NCBI RefSeq assembly: GCF_001375535.1
Contig: NZ_LN831197.1
Location: 567,200-631,199, forward strand
Length of the DNA: 64,000 nt
Reading direction: 5' to 3'
Source: Bacillus niameyensis
Lineage (GTDB): Bacteria; Bacillota; Bacilli; Bacillales; Bacillaceae_C
In this document: positions 63,512-64,000 of the stretch, one piece after another
Layout of the letters: the number at the start of each line of letters is the position of its first letter
How positions within the stretch are numbered: position 1 is the stretch's first letter
Position numbers and translations under genes: made by a program
The notes under the pieces: generated by a model
What the model was told of the DNA's origin: nothing
Database searches by the model: none
Seen by the model: only the letters and a program-made list of their open reading frames with translations

Positions 63512-64000
63512 ATGCAAGTAAACGTTCAAACTACTTCAAAAAGTTATCCAGTATTTATAGGTGAAGAAGCATTAGTACAACTATCGGAATTTGTACAGAC
63601 GAGTGACTATACAAAAATCCTTATCATAACGGATGAAATAGTTGCAAAACATCATTTAAAAGAATTGAAAGCCATTCTCCCTGCCACAATTCAAAACTTT
63701 GTACTTGAAGTACCCTTCGGTGAAAATGCAAAACAATTTTCTGTCTATGAATCAACATTAACTTTTGCTTTAGAAAATAGACTAGATAGAAAATCGTGTA
63801 TTATAGCATTTGGCGGAGGAGCCGTTGGAGATCTTGCTGGCTTTGTTGCTGCTACTTTTATGCGTGGAATTAGCTTTTTACAAGTACCAACAACTATATT
63901 AGCTCATGATAGTGCTGTCGGCGGGAAAACAGGGATAAATCATCCATTAGGTAAGAATCTTGTAGGGGCCTTCCATCAACCGGATGCAGTTTTTTACTAT
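63512..64000 (+). CDS. aroB: 3-dehydroquinate synthase (5' part, cut by window end)
   Basis: The first 163 codons of AroB, second enzyme of the shikimate pathway. NAD-binding and metal-site segments are present: [30 protein letters not shown] and [26 protein letters not shown] precedes the ATG at 63512. The frame is open to the window edge. In B. subtilis aroF (chorismate synthase) lies between cheR and aroB; it is missing here. Confidence 0.95.
   Translation, partial: MQVNVQTTSKSYPVFIGEEALVQLSEFVQTSDYTKILIITDEIVAKHHLKELKAILPATIQNFVLEVPFGENAKQFSVYESTLTFALENRLDRKSCIIAFGGGAVGDLAGFVAATFMRGISFLQVPTTILAHDSAVGGKTGINHPLGKNLVGAFHQPDAVFYY

Overview
The window is an AT-rich chromosomal segment from an endospore-forming member of the Bacillaceae (Firmicutes). 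Nearly every gene has a recognisable Bacillus subtilis counterpart, and most lie in the B. subtilis order from the fur/spoIIM region to aroB. Sporulation genes are abundant: spoIIM, dacF, spoIIAA-AB-sigF, spoVA genes, dacB-spmAB, sleB-ypeB, spoIVA. The genus cannot be fixed from the sequence. It is not B. subtilis itself, because several genes expected at these positions are missing.

Layout. Positions 1-1,000 are accessory: two inverted copies of a dispersed repeat flank a decayed transposase. Positions 1,190-6,600 hold small and regulatory genes: a YolD-like gene, a CDGSH protein, yqkB, xpaC-telA behind an ECF (sigma-W-like) promoter, sinI-sinR, and a second SinI-like ORF that faces sinR, sits behind SinR-type operators and has no normal start codon. 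Positions 6,850-19,900 carry nudF, an EndoQ-like gene, spoIIM, fur, yqzK, xerD, deoB, dacF, the spoIIA operon, a shortened spoVA operon (AA, AB, AF only) and lysA. Positions 20,350-25,700 carry ribT (without ribDEAH), scpAB, dacB-spmAB and rluB. Positions 25,780-34,650 hold the cytochrome c maturation and respiration cluster resABCDE, sigX-rsiX, and a riboswitch-controlled riboflavin transporter gene, ribU. Positions 34,685-49,600 carry fer, ypbB-recQ-ypbD-ypbE-ypbF, an inserted ~2.3 kb patch (dehydrogenase plus an uncharacterised gene), ypbG, ypbH, ypdA, ansA, prsW, sleB-ypeB, ypfA and ypfB. Positions 49,730-64,000 carry cmk, plsC, ypfD, yphA, der, gpsA, yphE, yphF, spoIVA, hbs, mtrB, hepS-menG-hepT, ndk, cheR and the 5' part of aroB.

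How the genes work together. Good matches to stage-specific promoters precede the expected genes: sigma-H before spoIIAA, sigma-F before dacF, sigma-G before spoVAA and sigma-E-like before spoIIM and dacB. The res operon, hepS/menG/hepT and fer serve respiration and menaquinone synthesis. The sigX promoter has the ECF form expected for autoregulation. PrsW (the site-1 protease of the sigma-W pathway) and the sigma-W-like promoter of xpaC-telA suggest an envelope-stress regulon.

Most unusual features. (1) The SinI-like ORF with SinR-type operators and no canonical start. (2) A twin-hairpin module in two different dispersed repeats, in which loops are conserved while both arms of the stems change together. 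(3) Losses relative to B. subtilis: spoVAC-AD-AE, ribDEAH, a purine nucleoside phosphorylase gene, gudB, folE and aroF. I saw no rRNA or tRNA genes and no CRISPR array. Synteny statements rest on recalled B. subtilis gene order; no search was run.
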